This document shows positions 22,406-22,522 of a stretch of 22,522 nucleotides of DNA, one piece after another; the first letter of the stretch is position 1; the number at the start of each line of letters is the position of its first letter. The stretch covers positions 1 to 22,522 of the forward strand of contig DAIDAB010000009.1 of the NCBI GenBank assembly GCA_027310845.1. Reading direction: 5' to 3'. Made by a program: the position numbers and the translations under genes. The notes under the pieces were generated by a model, which had not been told where the DNA came from, made no database searches, and saw only the letters and a program-made list of their open reading frames with translations. Source of the DNA: a bacterium (GTDB taxonomy: Archaea > Thermoproteota > Nitrososphaeria > Nitrososphaerales > CADDZS01).

Positions 22406-22522
22406 TTACGAAATTTTCTCGAAAACAATCCCTGGCAAGTACGATTTCTTGAATCGCACTCGCTGATCGGCGGGTAGTTCTGATGATTTCGAGACGAATG
22501 GTATCCATCCAGTCACTTTGGG
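22406..22522 (-). CDS. 3' end of an unidentified gene, cut by window edge
   Basis: The minus-strand frame from the right edge is open for 38 codons and ends in TAA at 22408-22406. It reads ...GWIPFVSKSSELPADQRVRF..., ending PGIVFEKIS, a balanced, protein-like composition with strand-forming pattern. It stops 67 bp before the chosen start of the second dehydrogenase. Too little is present to name it; an OB-fold (DUF35-like) end is a loose guess. A competing minus-strand frame (22281-22508) has a poorer composition. Confidence 0.45.
   Translation of the reverse strand, partial: PKVTGWIPFVSKSSELPADQRVRFKKSYLPGIVFEKIS

Noticed and set aside
22281..22508. 75-codon minus-strand ORF at the right edge
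   Set aside because: It overlaps the start of the second dehydrogenase in another frame; the frame ending at 22406 gives a more protein-like sequence.
1..22522. Search for insertion sequences, integrases, CRISPR repeats, rRNA and attachment sites
   Set aside because: No transposase or integrase motifs, no regularly spaced repeats and no rRNA-like sequence were seen; the tRNA is flanked by ordinary genes with no repeated tRNA 3' end nearby.

Overview
The window comes from an archaeon. It carries a diphthine synthase gene (diphthamide synthesis is restricted to archaea and eukaryotes), a tRNA-Tyr with the archaeal C1-G72 / A73 signature, introns bounded by bulge-helix-bulge motifs, TATA-type promoters with very short leaders, and a two-thioredoxin-fold protein disulfide oxidoreductase. 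Several tRNA introns, including one in the T-loop, together with a Bat-type HTH regulator and a B-type haem-copper oxidase, point to the TACK branch. My best guess is a heterotrophic, oxygen-respiring relative of Thaumarchaeota/Nitrososphaeria; this placement is inference.

Layout. (1) 1-1625: a 5'-truncated gene for a composite winged-helix / nucleotidyltransferase / winged-helix protein. (2) 1977-6497: mostly minus-strand genes for an MFS exporter, an isoprenylcysteine-methyltransferase-like membrane enzyme, a protein disulfide oxidoreductase, an OsmC-type peroxidase and two small proteins, plus one plus-strand Bat-HTH regulator. (3) 6709-9635: an S9 serine peptidase and a nitrilase-family amidohydrolase. 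(4) 9644-9841, minus strand: a tRNA-Tyr(GUA) gene split into four exons by three introns of 47, 56 and 21 nt. One exon is only 7 nt long. This is the most striking object in the window. (5) 10126-14188: a terminal oxidase cluster (CuA subunit II, B-type subunit I, membrane-anchored cupredoxin) followed by a presenilin-like intramembrane aspartyl protease. (6) 14509-15546: diphthine synthase with a C-terminal DUF357-like extension. (7) 15782-22338: a beta-oxidation block. It holds two 3-hydroxyacyl-CoA dehydrogenases flanking a minus-strand run of enoyl-CoA hydratase, acyl-CoA dehydrogenase, EtfB and EtfA, with thioredoxin reductase inserted. The right edge holds the 3' end of one more minus-strand gene.

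How the genes fit together. The acyl-CoA dehydrogenase would reduce the adjacent electron transfer flavoprotein. Enoyl-CoA hydratase and the hydroxyacyl-CoA dehydrogenases would carry the acyl-CoA on to the 3-keto level; no thiolase is in the window. Electrons would finally reach O2 through the oxidase cluster, with the cupredoxin as a likely donor. The disulfide oxidoreductase, OsmC protein and thioredoxin reductase are a thiol/peroxide defence set that suits aerobic life. No insertion sequence, phage, CRISPR array or rRNA gene was seen. No clearly new multi-gene system was found; the novelty lies in individual genes: the three-intron tRNA, the HTH-nucleotidyltransferase fusion, the ETF lacking the usual FAD signature, and the presenilin relative with altered motifs.
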